Part shown: positions 1 through 9,466 of the stretch, in pieces | How the letters are laid out: every line of letters starts with the position of its first letter | Position numbering within the stretch: position 1 is the stretch's first letter | NCBI GenBank assembly: GCA_029261815.1 | Contig: JAJDAQ010000118.1 | Span: forward strand, 1-64,000 | Direction: 5' to 3' | Source of the DNA: Deltaproteobacteria bacterium | GTDB lineage: Bacteria; Myxococcota_A; UBA9160; UBA6930 | DNA length: 64,000 nucleotides | The notes under the pieces: generated by a model | Told to the model about the DNA's origin: nothing | What the model saw: the letters and a program-made list of their open reading frames with translations, nothing else | Databases searched by the model: none | Program-made: the position numbers and the translations under genes

Positions 1-798
1 AACGTGGCGACAGAACGCGGGCAACTCGATTCCGGCACCTACACACGCCCCGTGAAGGTGCGGTCGGACGCGCCCGGCGCACCCGATGAGCAGGATTCCA
101 ACGTTTCGTGTCGCGCGGATCGCGTGGGCGGTCGCGGGGTCCGGGAACGAACCGAACTCGTCGAGGTCTCCGCCACTGCAGAACGCGGGACCGGCGCCCG
201 TCCAGATCACGCTCTCGATCTCGTCGTCTTCGTGCACCAACGCAAGGGCTTCGCATAACGCATCGCGGAGTTCGGCCGAGAACGCATTGCGTTTTTCAGG
301 TCGGTTAAACGTCATCAGGAGCCGCGGCCCTTCGCGGTCGAGGCGAACGGCTGGCTCGCGCGAAGGCATCGAGGCCTTTCGCGTGTACGTTTTCTGCCAG
401 GCGGAGAACTCGGGACCGGCCTGAAGCGTGCTGTACGCCTGCGACTCCGCCAGGATCGCGTGCTGCGGCGGCATCTCGCCCGTGCGCCGCAGGAGTTGCA
501 CGAGCGTCACACTCGCAAGCGGGTTCGCCTGAACCGCGGCCGCCACCGCTTCGGCTTGATCGCGGGTCTCCACCCGCACATCGACTGCGTCGGCCACCGC
601 CTCGGGGAGAGACGACGCCACGCCAATGGTCACGGCCGGGAGCCACGCCAACCCCTGGAGATCCGATGCGAGAACGTCGGCTGGCGCGCCGTCGAGGATG
701 ACTGCGGGCGAGCCCGCGAGCGGAGACCACCGTTCGGAAATGCGCGGACGCGCGAGCGCGACCGCCATCTCCTTCGCCGACACGACCGGGGTCTCCAT
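1..798 (-). CDS. enoyl-CoA hydratase/isomerase family protein (C-terminus truncated at left window edge)
   Basis: Minus-strand frame from ATG at 798 is open to position 1: METPVVSAKEMAVALARPRISERW...VRLDREGPRLLMTFNRPEKRNAFSAELRDAL...VIWTGAGPAFCSGGDLDEFG. Crotonase-fold motifs. Missing from the ORF track because it runs off the edge. Confidence 0.85.
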   Translation of the reverse strand, partial: METPVVSAKEMAVALARPRISERWSPLAGSPAVILDGAPADVLASDLQGLAWLPAVTIGVASSLPEAVADAVDVRVETRDQAEAVAAAVQANPLASVTLVQLLRRTGEMPPQHAILAESQAYSTLQAGPEFSAWQKTYTRKASMPSREPAVRLDREGPRLLMTFNRPEKRNAFSAELRDALCEALALVHEDDEIESVIWTGAGPAFCSGGDLDEFGSFPDPATAHAIRATRNVGILLIGCAGRVRPHLHGACVGAGIELPAFCRHV

Positions 799-820
799 GG
801 TCGCAAGGATACCGCGCGAC

Positions 821-1693
821 TCAGTCGGAGCGGCCGGCCACGAACGCACCCCCGAGGATCAGGAGCGCGCCAGCGCCGGAGGCAAGGTCCGGCTGCTCAC
901 CGAAGAACAGGAAGCCCCACGCCGCCGCGAACACCACCTGCAAGTATGAGAGCGCCGTCGCTCGGCCCGCCGGCTCGTGCTGCATCCCTCGCGTCAAGGC
1001 GACCTGGCCGATCTGGGCCGCGACGCCGACACCCAGAAGCGCCGCCCACTCGAAGCCTGCCGGCCACACCGCGCCCTCGGCCATGAGCGGGATCGTCGCC
1101 GGCGCGGTCAGCACCGTGACCAGTGGGAAGTAGAGAACGATCACCAGCGGGTGCTCTCGCCGTCCGAGTTTTCGCACGCAGACGTAGGCGCAGCCGGCGA
1201 AGAACGCGCCCGCGACCGCGGCCGCCACCGCGACACGATCCAGCGGCTCCCCACCGAGATCGCCGAACAAGAACGCTGGCTTCGCCACGAGGAGCATGCC
1301 CGCGAGCGACAGCGGAATGCCCCACCAGATCCCGCGTCCGACCCGTTCCCCCAGGAACAAGGACGCCAACAACGCCGTGAAGATGGGGTGGAGGTAGGTG
1401 AGTGTCGTCGCTTCCGCGAGCGGGAGGCGAGTCACGGCGAAGAAGACCGAGGACAGGCCGCAGAACCCGAAGATCCCTCGCAGCAACAGCAACGGCTTGT
1501 TCTCGCCCAACATCGGGACGCTCGCACGCCGAAGCAACCACACGCTGAGCCCCACGGAGATCAGCGCGCGCGCGAACACGATCTCCTGGCTCGGGATCCG
1601 GTCGCCGACGAGCTTCACTAGCGCGTTCATGACGCTGAAGGCCAGCGCGCTGGCGATCATGAAGCGGATGCCGGGACGGAGCGCGGTCAACAC
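821..1693 (-). CDS. DMT-superfamily EamA-type transporter
   Basis: ORF 821..1867 -, about 10 TM segments, EamA-like repeats (LPLAEATTLTYLHPIFTALLASLFLGERV). Likely start is GTG 1693 because the longer ORF overlaps the divergent gene. Confidence 0.8.
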   Translation of the reverse strand: MLTALRPGIRFMIASALAFSVMNALVKLVGDRIPSQEIVFARALISVGLSVWLLRRASVPMLGENKPLLLLRGIFGFCGLSSVFFAVTRLPLAEATTLTYLHPIFTALLASLFLGERVGRGIWWGIPLSLAGMLLVAKPAFLFGDLGGEPLDRVAVAAAVAGAFFAGCAYVCVRKLGRREHPLVIVLYFPLVTVLTAPATIPLMAEGAVWPAGFEWAALLGVGVAAQIGQVALTRGMQHEPAGRATALSYLQVVFAAAWGFLFFGEQPDLASGAGALLILGGAFVAGRSD

Positions 1694-1823
1694 GGTGGGT
1701 TCGAGCCGATCTGCGCCGGGGCGGCCACCTGGAGCTCCTTCATGGCGGAGCCCGAGCCCTGCGCCTTCACCGGAAGCGGCATGGTACCCTAGCCGACCCC
1801 CCTCTCTCCGACGGAGACCCAGA

Positions 1824-2720
1824 ATGATCCCGACGCTTCCCTTCGGACGAACCGGCCACGAAAGCACCCGCCTCCTGTTCGGTGCGGCCGCCCTGGCCTA
1901 CATGCAGCCCGACGAGGCCGCGCCGGTCCTCGAACTCCTGCTTGAGTCCGGAGTCAATCACATCGATGTCGCCGCCGGATACGGTCGCGCCGAACGCCGG
2001 GTGGGCGACTGGATGCCCGCCCACCGCGGCGACTTCTTCCTTGCGACCAAGACCGACCAGCGCACGGCCGAAGGCGCCCGAACGCAGCTCGACAAATCGC
2101 TCGAACGACTCCAGACCGATCACGTCGACTTGATCCAGCTCCACAACCTCACCGACGATGCGGGCTGGGAAACAGCGTTCTCTGACGAAGGAGCGGTCCG
2201 CTTCCTGATCGAAGCGCGCAACCAGGGGCTCGTGAAGCACATCGGCGTCACCGGGCACGGTACGCGGGTCGCGGCCATGCACCTTCGCAGTCTCGCCGAG
2301 TTCGACTTCGAATCGGTGTTGTTGCCGTACAACCATTCGATGATGGCGCAGCCCGACTACGCCGAGGACTTCGAACACCTCCTCGACGTTTGCCAAGAAC
2401 GGCAGGTCGCGGTCCAGACGATCAAGAGTGTCGCGCGCAAACGCTGGGAGGACGGCACCAAACCCTTCACGACGACCTGGTACGAACCGCTGACGAATGA
2501 AGATGACATCCGGCGCGCCGTCCACTGGGCCCTCGCCCGGCCCGGGATCTTCGTCAACTCTGCGAGCGACGCCGGCTTGTTCAAGATCATGATCGAGGCA
2601 GCGCAGTCGTTCGCGTCGAGTCTTCCGCCTGAGGATTCGGAAATGGCCGAAGCCGGCCAGAACCTCGCGATCGACCCCTTGTTCGTTCCCGGGATGGACG
2701 AAGTGCGGCTACCGCAATGA
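1824..2720 (+). CDS. aldo/keto reductase family protein
   Basis: ATG 1824: MIPTLPFGRTGHESTRLLFGAAAL...DVAAGYGRAERRVG...DKSLERLQTDHVDLIQLHN, AKR-type motifs. Confidence 0.85.
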   Translation: MIPTLPFGRTGHESTRLLFGAAALAYMQPDEAAPVLELLLESGVNHIDVAAGYGRAERRVGDWMPAHRGDFFLATKTDQRTAEGARTQLDKSLERLQTDHVDLIQLHNLTDDAGWETAFSDEGAVRFLIEARNQGLVKHIGVTGHGTRVAAMHLRSLAEFDFESVLLPYNHSMMAQPDYAEDFEHLLDVCQERQVAVQTIKSVARKRWEDGTKPFTTTWYEPLTNEDDIRRAVHWALARPGIFVNSASDAGLFKIMIEAAQSFASSLPPEDSEMAEAGQNLAIDPLFVPGMDEVRLPQ

Positions 2721-3553
2721 CCGAAGAGTCCTTTCTCGACGTCAGCTACGAAGACGGCGTGGCGTTCGCGACGATCCAGGCACCGCCCATCAACGTGATG
2801 CGCATGCCGGTCGCCGCCGAACTCTTCCGTTTCGCGCGCGAAGTCGCGGCCGATGACGCCGTTCGCGCGGTCGTTCTCCGAAGTGATGATCCGGACTTCT
2901 TCATCGCGCACTTCGATGTCGAGGCGATCCTCGATTTCCCCACCGAGGGACCGGCCCCCCGCGCCGACCGCATGGAGGACAACTTCTTCCATGCGATGTG
3001 CGAGACGTACCGAACCATGCCGAAGGCGACGATCGCCGAGATCGGCGGCCGGGTGGGCGGCGGGGGGAGCGAACTCGCGCTCTCGTGCGACATGCGGTTC
3101 GGGGCGCTGGGCAAGACCGTCATCAACCAGCCCGAGGTCGCGCTTGGCATCCTGCCCGGCGGCTCTGGCACGCAACGGCTCCCGCGGTTGCTCGGACGGG
3201 GACGCGCGCTCGAAGTCATCCTCGGCTGCGACGACCTCGACGCCGAGACCGCGGAACGCTGGGGCTACCTGAACCGCGCACTGCCGCAGGGAGAGCTGCG
3301 CCCGTTCGTCACGAAACTCGCGAAGCGCATCGCTTCGTTTCCGCCAGAAGCCGTCGCATTGGCCAAGGCCTCGGTACACGATGCGGAACCGTCGTTCGAC
3401 GCCGGCCTGATCGAAGAGGCGCACCGTTTCCAGCAGACGCTGCGGACCGAGGCCTCCCAGCGCCTGATGCGCCGCTTCCTCGATGCCGGCGGCCAGACGC
3501 GCGAAGCGGAGCTGCGCCTCGGCGAACTCTGCGAGGAGATCGCACGCGGATGA
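2717..3553 (+). CDS. enoyl-CoA hydratase/isomerase family protein
   Basis: MTEESFLDVSYEDGVAFATIQAPPINVM...IAEIGGRVGGGGSELALSCDMRFG...QPEVALGILPGGSGTQRLPRLLGRGRALEVIL. Crotonase signature. Confidence 0.88.
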   Translation: MTEESFLDVSYEDGVAFATIQAPPINVMRMPVAAELFRFAREVAADDAVRAVVLRSDDPDFFIAHFDVEAILDFPTEGPAPRADRMEDNFFHAMCETYRTMPKATIAEIGGRVGGGGSELALSCDMRFGALGKTVINQPEVALGILPGGSGTQRLPRLLGRGRALEVILGCDDLDAETAERWGYLNRALPQGELRPFVTKLAKRIASFPPEAVALAKASVHDAEPSFDAGLIEEAHRFQQTLRTEASQRLMRRFLDAGGQTREAELRLGELCEEIARG

Positions 3554-4332
3554 GCCAGATCACCTTCGACGAAGAGACTGCCCGGGGCCTCGTGCGCATG
3601 TACATGACGCCCGATGTCGTCGGACAACGGGCCCGGTTCGTGCAACTCACGGGCGTTCGCCCCGGCGAGCATGTCCTCGATGTGGGCATCGGGCCGGGTT
3701 TGCTCTGTGCCGACATGGCGCCGATCGTGGGGGAGCAGGGACGCATCGCCGGCGTCGATCAGAGCGCGGCCATGATCTCCGTCGCGCGCGAACGTTGCGC
3801 TGAGTTCGGTTGGACGGACTTCCGTGAGTCCGACGCCACCGAACTCCCGTTCGAGGACGCGTCTTTCGACCTCGTCACGTCGACCCAGGTCTACGAATAC
3901 GTGCCCGACATGGCTGCCGCGCTCTCCGAAGTGAGACGCGTGCTGAAGCCGGGCGGCCGGGTCTGGATCCTCGACACGGATTGGGACAGCGTCACCTGGG
4001 CCACCGACGATCGCGCCCGCATGCGCCAGGTCATGGATGCCTGGGACGGACACCTGTTCGACCCGCACCTTCCCTCGACCCTGGGCGCGAAGCTGGAAAC
4101 CGCGGGGCTTCGCGTGACCGGCGTCGAAGTGATCCCGCTCGTCAACACGTCCCTCCACGGCCACTGCTACAGCGGCGGGATCCTGGGCGCGATCCAGGGC
4201 TATGTCGCCAGCCAGACCGATCTTTCCACCGAGGTCGCGCAGGCCTGGGCGGACGAGCAGCGCGCACGGAGCGCGCGGGGCGAATACTTCTTCAGCATCA
4301 ACCGAACCTGCTTCGGTGCCGTACGTCTCTAG
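3550..4332 (+). CDS. class I SAM-dependent methyltransferase
   Basis: ATG 3550 overlapping the upstream stop; GEHVLDVGIGPGLLCADMAP motif I, EVRRVLKPGGRVWILD. Confidence 0.85.
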   Translation: MSQITFDEETARGLVRMYMTPDVVGQRARFVQLTGVRPGEHVLDVGIGPGLLCADMAPIVGEQGRIAGVDQSAAMISVARERCAEFGWTDFRESDATELPFEDASFDLVTSTQVYEYVPDMAAALSEVRRVLKPGGRVWILDTDWDSVTWATDDRARMRQVMDAWDGHLFDPHLPSTLGAKLETAGLRVTGVEVIPLVNTSLHGHCYSGGILGAIQGYVASQTDLSTEVAQAWADEQRARSARGEYFFSINRTCFGAVRL

Positions 4333-4341
4333 GGAGGGTCC

Positions 4342-5112
4342 ATGTCTCGCCTCGAAGGAAAGACCGCATTCATCACCGGAGCCGCCTCGGGCATTGGTGC
4401 CGCCTGCGCGCGCCGGTTCGCCGAGGAAGGCGCCCGGATCGCGGGCTGCGACCTGCAGAAGCCCCTCCCCGGCGCCGACTGGAGCGCGGCCGAGGCCGCG
4501 GCACCGGACCATTGGTTCCGTGACGGCCTCGATGTCCGCGACGAAGCCGCGATCCAGGACGCCGTCGCCTCGGTCGAAGACAAGGTCGGACCGATCGACA
4601 TCCTGGTGAACGCCGCCGGGGTCGCTGGCGTCGGACCCGCACACGATCTCGCAGCCGAGGACTGGGACCGGGTCATCGACATCAACCTCAAGGGCTCCTT
4701 CCTCTCTGCCAAGCACGTGCTGCCTTCGATGATGGCGCGCGGCACCGGGAGCATCATCCACGTGGCCAGTGTCGAGGGCATCGAGGGAATGGCGGGCTCG
4801 CTCTCGTACAACGCGTCGAAGGGCGGCGTGGTGCTCATGACGCGCAACATGGCGCTCGATTATGGTACCGCCGGAATCCGCGTGAACTGCCTCTGCCCTG
4901 GACTCATCGAGACGCCGCTGACCGAAATCGTCTGGCAAGCCGATGAAGTACTGCGTCAGATGGTGAGCTGGCACGCACTGAACCGCCCGGGCAAGCCGGA
5001 AGAAGTCGCGAATGCGGCGCTGTTCCTGGCGTCGGACGAAGCGTCCTTCGTGACCGGCCACGCGATGGTCGTGGACGGCGGCTGGACCGCGGGCCGCAGG
5101 TTCACGAGCTGA
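4342..5112 (+). CDS. SDR family oxidoreductase
   Basis: TAFITGAASGIGAACARRFAEEG, NAAGVAG, YNASK catalytic motif. Confidence 0.9.
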   Translation: MSRLEGKTAFITGAASGIGAACARRFAEEGARIAGCDLQKPLPGADWSAAEAAAPDHWFRDGLDVRDEAAIQDAVASVEDKVGPIDILVNAAGVAGVGPAHDLAAEDWDRVIDINLKGSFLSAKHVLPSMMARGTGSIIHVASVEGIEGMAGSLSYNASKGGVVLMTRNMALDYGTAGIRVNCLCPGLIETPLTEIVWQADEVLRQMVSWHALNRPGKPEEVANAALFLASDEASFVTGHAMVVDGGWTAGRRFTS

Positions 5113-6065
5113 TGCCCCGACGTCGCCACGCGGCGGCCGCAGCGCTTGCCTTCGCACTGCTGGCTTCTTCTGCAGTTTCCGCAGAAGAAGTACCCCCCGC
5201 GCCGCCGCCGGTTCCAACCTACGACGAGCGTGCGGCCGAACCGAATAGCAACCAACGTGCGCGCTTCGAAGAGCGCATGCGCAAGCTTCGCGAGCGCGAA
5301 GGCGACGGCGAGTTCACGGACTTCGAGGACGAAGCGTTGACCGAGGCGGAGCGCCAACGCCAGGAAGCATTGGCGGAGGGGCGTCGCCAGCAAGCCTCGG
5401 GTGAGATCGATCCAATTGAAGACGAGATGCGGCAGGAGCAGTTGAATGAGTCGGGCGCATTCGGCGGCACCGGCTGCTTCTCGCGCGTCCCCGATCTCTC
5501 CGAGCACCCGGATCTTCGGCTCGCCAAGACCCTCAGCCGCGACGACTTCCTGGAAAAACGGCCCGACCGGACGCGCCTCCCCGGCGACATCGCGAACGCC
5601 ATTGGCGCCACGGTTCACGCCACGATCAGTTGCGCCGTCGGGATCCGGCTGACACAGGAACGCGACGATCTTTGGATCGCCGAACCCAAAGGGGTCCGCT
5701 ACTTCGCCCTGATCTCTCGCACCCGTTCATGGTGGAACCGCGACAGCGACCGGAATGCGAAGGAGGTGCTCGCGCACGAACAACTCCATGTGCGAATGGC
5801 CGAGCTGCTCGCCGCCGAACTCCTGGAGCGTTTCGAGACCGGAACGTTTGCCCTCCGGACCGAAGGCCGGAGTGAAGCCACCGCCACTGCTCGCTTCCAG
5901 GGCCGCTGGGGCATGCATCTCCAGCAGGGCCGCGACGAACTGCGCCGGATGGAAAAGGACTATGACCGCGACACGCGCTACGGGGCCGATGCGGCTCGAC
6001 AAGCGGCGTGGGCCGAGCGCATAGCCGGTGGACTCGCAGAAATCCGGGCCGGAATGGATCTCTGA
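5112..6065 (+). CDS. secreted hypothetical protein with HExxH motif (DUF922-like metallopeptidase candidate)
   Basis: Signal peptide (AAAAALAFALLASSAVSAEE), charged N-terminal region, C-terminal domain with VLAHEQLHVRMAELLAAEL. Confidence 0.6.
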   Translation: MPRRRHAAAAALAFALLASSAVSAEEVPPAPPPVPTYDERAAEPNSNQRARFEERMRKLREREGDGEFTDFEDEALTEAERQRQEALAEGRRQQASGEIDPIEDEMRQEQLNESGAFGGTGCFSRVPDLSEHPDLRLAKTLSRDDFLEKRPDRTRLPGDIANAIGATVHATISCAVGIRLTQERDDLWIAEPKGVRYFALISRTRSWWNRDSDRNAKEVLAHEQLHVRMAELLAAELLERFETGTFALRTEGRSEATATARFQGRWGMHLQQGRDELRRMEKDYDRDTRYGADAARQAAWAERIAGGLAEIRAGMDL

Positions 6066-6118
6066 GGCTATTCGCCCCAGAGGCTTCGTCTGACTTGCGT
6101 TGTCGCTTCCGACACTGA

Positions 6119-7579
6119 ATGGTGTTTAGCGACTCTTCGCACGCGGCGACGTACACTTCAGTGATGGGTGGCCAAACGATTGCGTCCCGTCTTTTCGCCG
6201 TCGATGTGCGTGCACTCGCGGCGCTTCGGATCGCGCTCGGCGCGATCTTCGTCATTGACCTGATCAACCGCTTCGCGCTGATCCCCGAGCTCTACACCGA
6301 CACGGGCGTCCTGCCGCGGGATCTCGTGCCGTATGGCCCGTTCCCGGGCCCCGCGATGTGGGGCGGCTCCGTCGCCTTTGAACAGGCATTCTTCGCGGTC
6401 GCGATGCTGGCTGGCGTCGCCATGACGCTAGGCCGTTTCACCCGCGTCGCGACATTCATCTGCTGGCTGACGGGCGCATCGCTGTGGTGGCGGCACCCGG
6501 GCTTCCTGAACGGCGGCGACCTGGTCCTCGTGCAGCTCCTGTTCTGGAGCCTGTTCCTTCCGATGGACCGCGTCTGGAGTCTTCGCGCCGCCTCCTCGGA
6601 CGATCCGCCCGGCGGTCATGTCCTTTCGTTCGCGAGCGCTGGCCTCATCCTCCACATGCCACTCGTCTACCTTTTCTCGGTCTTTCACAAGATCGCCGGA
6701 AGCGGCTGGCTCGAGGGCACTGCCAGCCTCGTCGCGGCGAGCCACGACGCCTGGGCGCGTCCATTCGGGCACTTCCTGGTCGAGAACCTTCCGTGGTCGC
6801 TGAAGCTACTGACCTGGGCCACGCTCGGCCTGGAGGGACTCGGGCCGCTGTTGCTATTCGTCCCATGGGCCACGGGCCGGATCCGCATCCTCGTCTTCCT
6901 GGGTTTTGCGGCGCTCCAAACCGGCCTCGGCTTTTCCATCGTGCTCTGGATCTTCCCGTTCGTCTCCATGGCAGCACTCCTTCCCGTCCTCCCGAGCGAG
7001 GTGTTTGACCGGCTGACCGGGCGCGCAGAGGGGCCCACGATCGATGGGCTCCCTGTCGCCGATCGCTTCAAACCGGCACTCAGCGTGTTCTGCGCCGTCT
7101 GCCTCGGCTATGTCGTGTTCTCCAACATCCAACGCCAGACCGACTGGGTCCCACCCAAGCCCATCAACCGCGCGGGACGGCTCCTCGCCCTCAACCAGGG
7201 ATGGGTGATGTATTCGGAACAAGCGAACTGGGACCAGCGCCTACTGGTCCGCGGGCGCGGCCTGGACGGCCAGGTCCGCTGGCTCGACGACTGGGGCCAG
7301 ACCTCGAGCTGGCCCGCGTTCGAGAAGCTACGAGAGAGCTATCGCGGTCGGCACTACCTGCTCCGCCAGGCCGGCCACCGGATCCCGCCCGAGCTGAGGG
7401 GCTTCACGCGCTGGGTCTGCCGAACCTGGAACAACGGGCACCCGCCCGGCGCCCGACTGACCGAGATCGAACTCGTTGCCTGGACGCGGACGATCCCGCT
7501 CGACGGCAGTGAGCGCGAAACGCGGCAGAAGGTCATCGGCCGGCGAAACTGCGCCGGCCCGAACGCCGGGAACTCGTAG
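6119..7579 (+). CDS. HTTM domain (vitamin K-dependent gamma-carboxylase-like) membrane protein
   Basis: Multi-TM; RLFAVDVRALAALRIALGAIFVIDLINR...YTDTGVLPRD...KIAGSGWLEGTA, typical HTTM N-half. Start may be ATG 6164. Confidence 0.75.
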   Translation: MVFSDSSHAATYTSVMGGQTIASRLFAVDVRALAALRIALGAIFVIDLINRFALIPELYTDTGVLPRDLVPYGPFPGPAMWGGSVAFEQAFFAVAMLAGVAMTLGRFTRVATFICWLTGASLWWRHPGFLNGGDLVLVQLLFWSLFLPMDRVWSLRAASSDDPPGGHVLSFASAGLILHMPLVYLFSVFHKIAGSGWLEGTASLVAASHDAWARPFGHFLVENLPWSLKLLTWATLGLEGLGPLLLFVPWATGRIRILVFLGFAALQTGLGFSIVLWIFPFVSMAALLPVLPSEVFDRLTGRAEGPTIDGLPVADRFKPALSVFCAVCLGYVVFSNIQRQTDWVPPKPINRAGRLLALNQGWVMYSEQANWDQRLLVRGRGLDGQVRWLDDWGQTSSWPAFEKLRESYRGRHYLLRQAGHRIPPELRGFTRWVCRTWNNGHPPGARLTEIELVAWTRTIPLDGSERETRQKVIGRRNCAGPNAGNS

Positions 7580-7591
7580 AGCCAGGGGCCT

Positions 7592-9094
7592 TCAGGCCTC
7601 GGTGCCCAACGCCTCGCGAACCTTGCGACGGAGAAGCTTGCCGGTCTCGTTGTAGGGGAGCTCGTCCCAGAACTCGATGCGCTCCGGAACGCGTGACGAG
7701 CGTAGATGCTGCTTCACCCAAGCCTGGAGTTCTTCGGCAGTCACTTCACCTTTGAGTACGATCGCGGCCGCGACGGCTTCGCCCCATTGCTCGTCGGGCA
7801 CCCCGACGACGGCGCAGTCCGCGACCGCCGCGTGTTCGTGCAGGACGTCTTCGATCTCGCCGGGAGAGAGGTTCTCCCCTCCCCGGACGATCACATCGTC
7901 GATCCGGCCCAGCACGAAGAGATAGCCGTCTTCGTCGAGGAAGCCGCCGTCGTTCGTCGGGAACCAGCCGCCTTCGACCAGTTGGCTACCGCGTCCCAGG
8001 TACTCGCCCGAGACCTGCTCGCCGCGGACCCAGATCTCGCCGCGTTCACCGACGGACACCGGCTTTCCGTCGTCATCGCGAATCTCGACTTCGACGCCGG
8101 GCAGCGGCTTTCCGGCGGAACCGAGCCGACGCTTCACTTCCGGGTCGTCGTTGAATGCGGCGACGCGATGGTCATCGGGACCGAGCACGGCGATGGTCGA
8201 ACTCGTCTCGGTGAGCCCGTAGGCGTTGGTGAAGTCGACCGTCGGCGGGAACAGGCTCATCGCGCGGTCGATGACCGGGAGCGGCATCTTGCCGCCTCCG
8301 TAGGCCAGCGCGCGGATCGACGTCGGCGCAGCGCCGCCCGTCTCCTCCAGTTCGGCCACGATACGCTGAAGCATCGTCGGCACCACGAACGCGTTCGTGA
8401 TCCCGGCCTTGTGGGCAACGTCGAGCCAACCGTCAGCGGTGAAGTTCGGCAACTGCACGATGCGTCGGCCGGCGTAGATCGACGAGAGGACCGCGGCCAT
8501 GCCAGCCACGTGGTAGGGCGGCACGCAAACGAGCGCAGCGTCCTCTTCGGCCGCGGCCATGAACTCCACGGAGCCCAGGATGTACGACACCATGTGACGA
8601 TGACGCAGCACGGCCGCTTTCGGTGCGCCGGTCGTTCCGCTCGTGAAGAGCAGGATCGCAATGTCCTCGGGCTCCATCGACCAGTCGGACTCAGGTGTCG
8701 CAGCGTCGCCGCGTGCGATCGCCAGGAAGTCTTCGCGCGTGATCACCTCGAGCCCATCGCGGCCCGCCAGTTCCTTCGCGCGTTCTGCGTCGGTCACGAG
8801 AACCGCGGGCGTGATGCGCTCGATCAGGGCGTCGAGTTCAGCCCCGGTCAGACGATAATTGAGTGGAACGAACGGCATCCCGGCCCAGCCCGCGCCAAAG
8901 AGCGCCAACGGAACGGCCGGACTGGAGGTGTCGAGGATCGCCAGATGTTCGGCGGATGTTCCGCGCACGAACTCGGCGACGCGCCCGGCCCCGGCATAGA
9001 GGTCCGCATGGGAGAAATGGTCGTCGTCGCATTGGACGGCCACGCGGTCGCCCATCGCGCCCGACGCCATCTCGAGCAGCATCATCACGTTCAT
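7592..9094 (-). CDS. class I adenylate-forming acyl-CoA ligase
   Basis: ATG 9094 MNVMMLLEMASGAMGDRVAV...ILLFTSGTTGAPKAAVLRH...GLTETSS...GEIWVRGEQV...LPYNETGKLLRR. Confidence 0.92.
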   Translation of the reverse strand: MNVMMLLEMASGAMGDRVAVQCDDDHFSHADLYAGAGRVAEFVRGTSAEHLAILDTSSPAVPLALFGAGWAGMPFVPLNYRLTGAELDALIERITPAVLVTDAERAKELAGRDGLEVITREDFLAIARGDAATPESDWSMEPEDIAILLFTSGTTGAPKAAVLRHRHMVSYILGSVEFMAAAEEDAALVCVPPYHVAGMAAVLSSIYAGRRIVQLPNFTADGWLDVAHKAGITNAFVVPTMLQRIVAELEETGGAAPTSIRALAYGGGKMPLPVIDRAMSLFPPTVDFTNAYGLTETSSTIAVLGPDDHRVAAFNDDPEVKRRLGSAGKPLPGVEVEIRDDDGKPVSVGERGEIWVRGEQVSGEYLGRGSQLVEGGWFPTNDGGFLDEDGYLFVLGRIDDVIVRGGENLSPGEIEDVLHEHAAVADCAVVGVPDEQWGEAVAAAIVLKGEVTAEELQAWVKQHLRSSRVPERIEFWDELPYNETGKLLRRKVREALGTEA

Positions 9095-9138
9095 GATTCG
9101 ATCCTCGGGCGGGACCCGGGCCTTTCGTTGTCCGGATG

Positions 9139-9444
9139 TTAGTCCGAGGAGGGAAGCGCCTTGGCTTCCTTGAGCGTCAGTGCTGCACCGGCGACCGCCA
9201 GCGATCCTTCGCCCGGCTTCGTGCAGAGCAACTCGAGGTCGCCCGCTTCGTTCACATAGCGCTTGCCGATTTGCGTGCCGTTCTTGTGGTCCGCGGCCAC
9301 GTCGCCGCCAGGCGCATCTGCGGTCACATCGACCAGCGGGGCACCGCCGCATGTCAGCTCGAGGTCGCCATCCGGGGTCGCGATCACCATCACCTGGGTA
9401 TCGCATACGCCGCTCTTCAGTCGGGAGCCGGCCTTCAATTCCAT
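9139..9444 (-). CDS. small hypothetical protein with two GDLEL-x-C repeats
   Basis: ATG 9444 MELKAGSRLKSGVCDTQVMVIATPDGDLELTCGGAPL...NEAGDLELLCTKPGEGSL...; located inside the acyl-CoA cluster. Confidence 0.65.
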   Translation of the reverse strand: MELKAGSRLKSGVCDTQVMVIATPDGDLELTCGGAPLVDVTADAPGGDVAADHKNGTQIGKRYVNEAGDLELLCTKPGEGSLAVAGAALTLKEAKALPSSD

Positions 9445-9466
9445 CTGTGGAGTCTCCTGCGTCGGG

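Noticed and set aside
3265-5217. 650-aa minus-strand ORF
   Set aside because: Antisense shadow of crotonase, methyltransferase and SDR genes; composition is Arg/Gly/His-rich GC-frame artefact with no recognisable domain.
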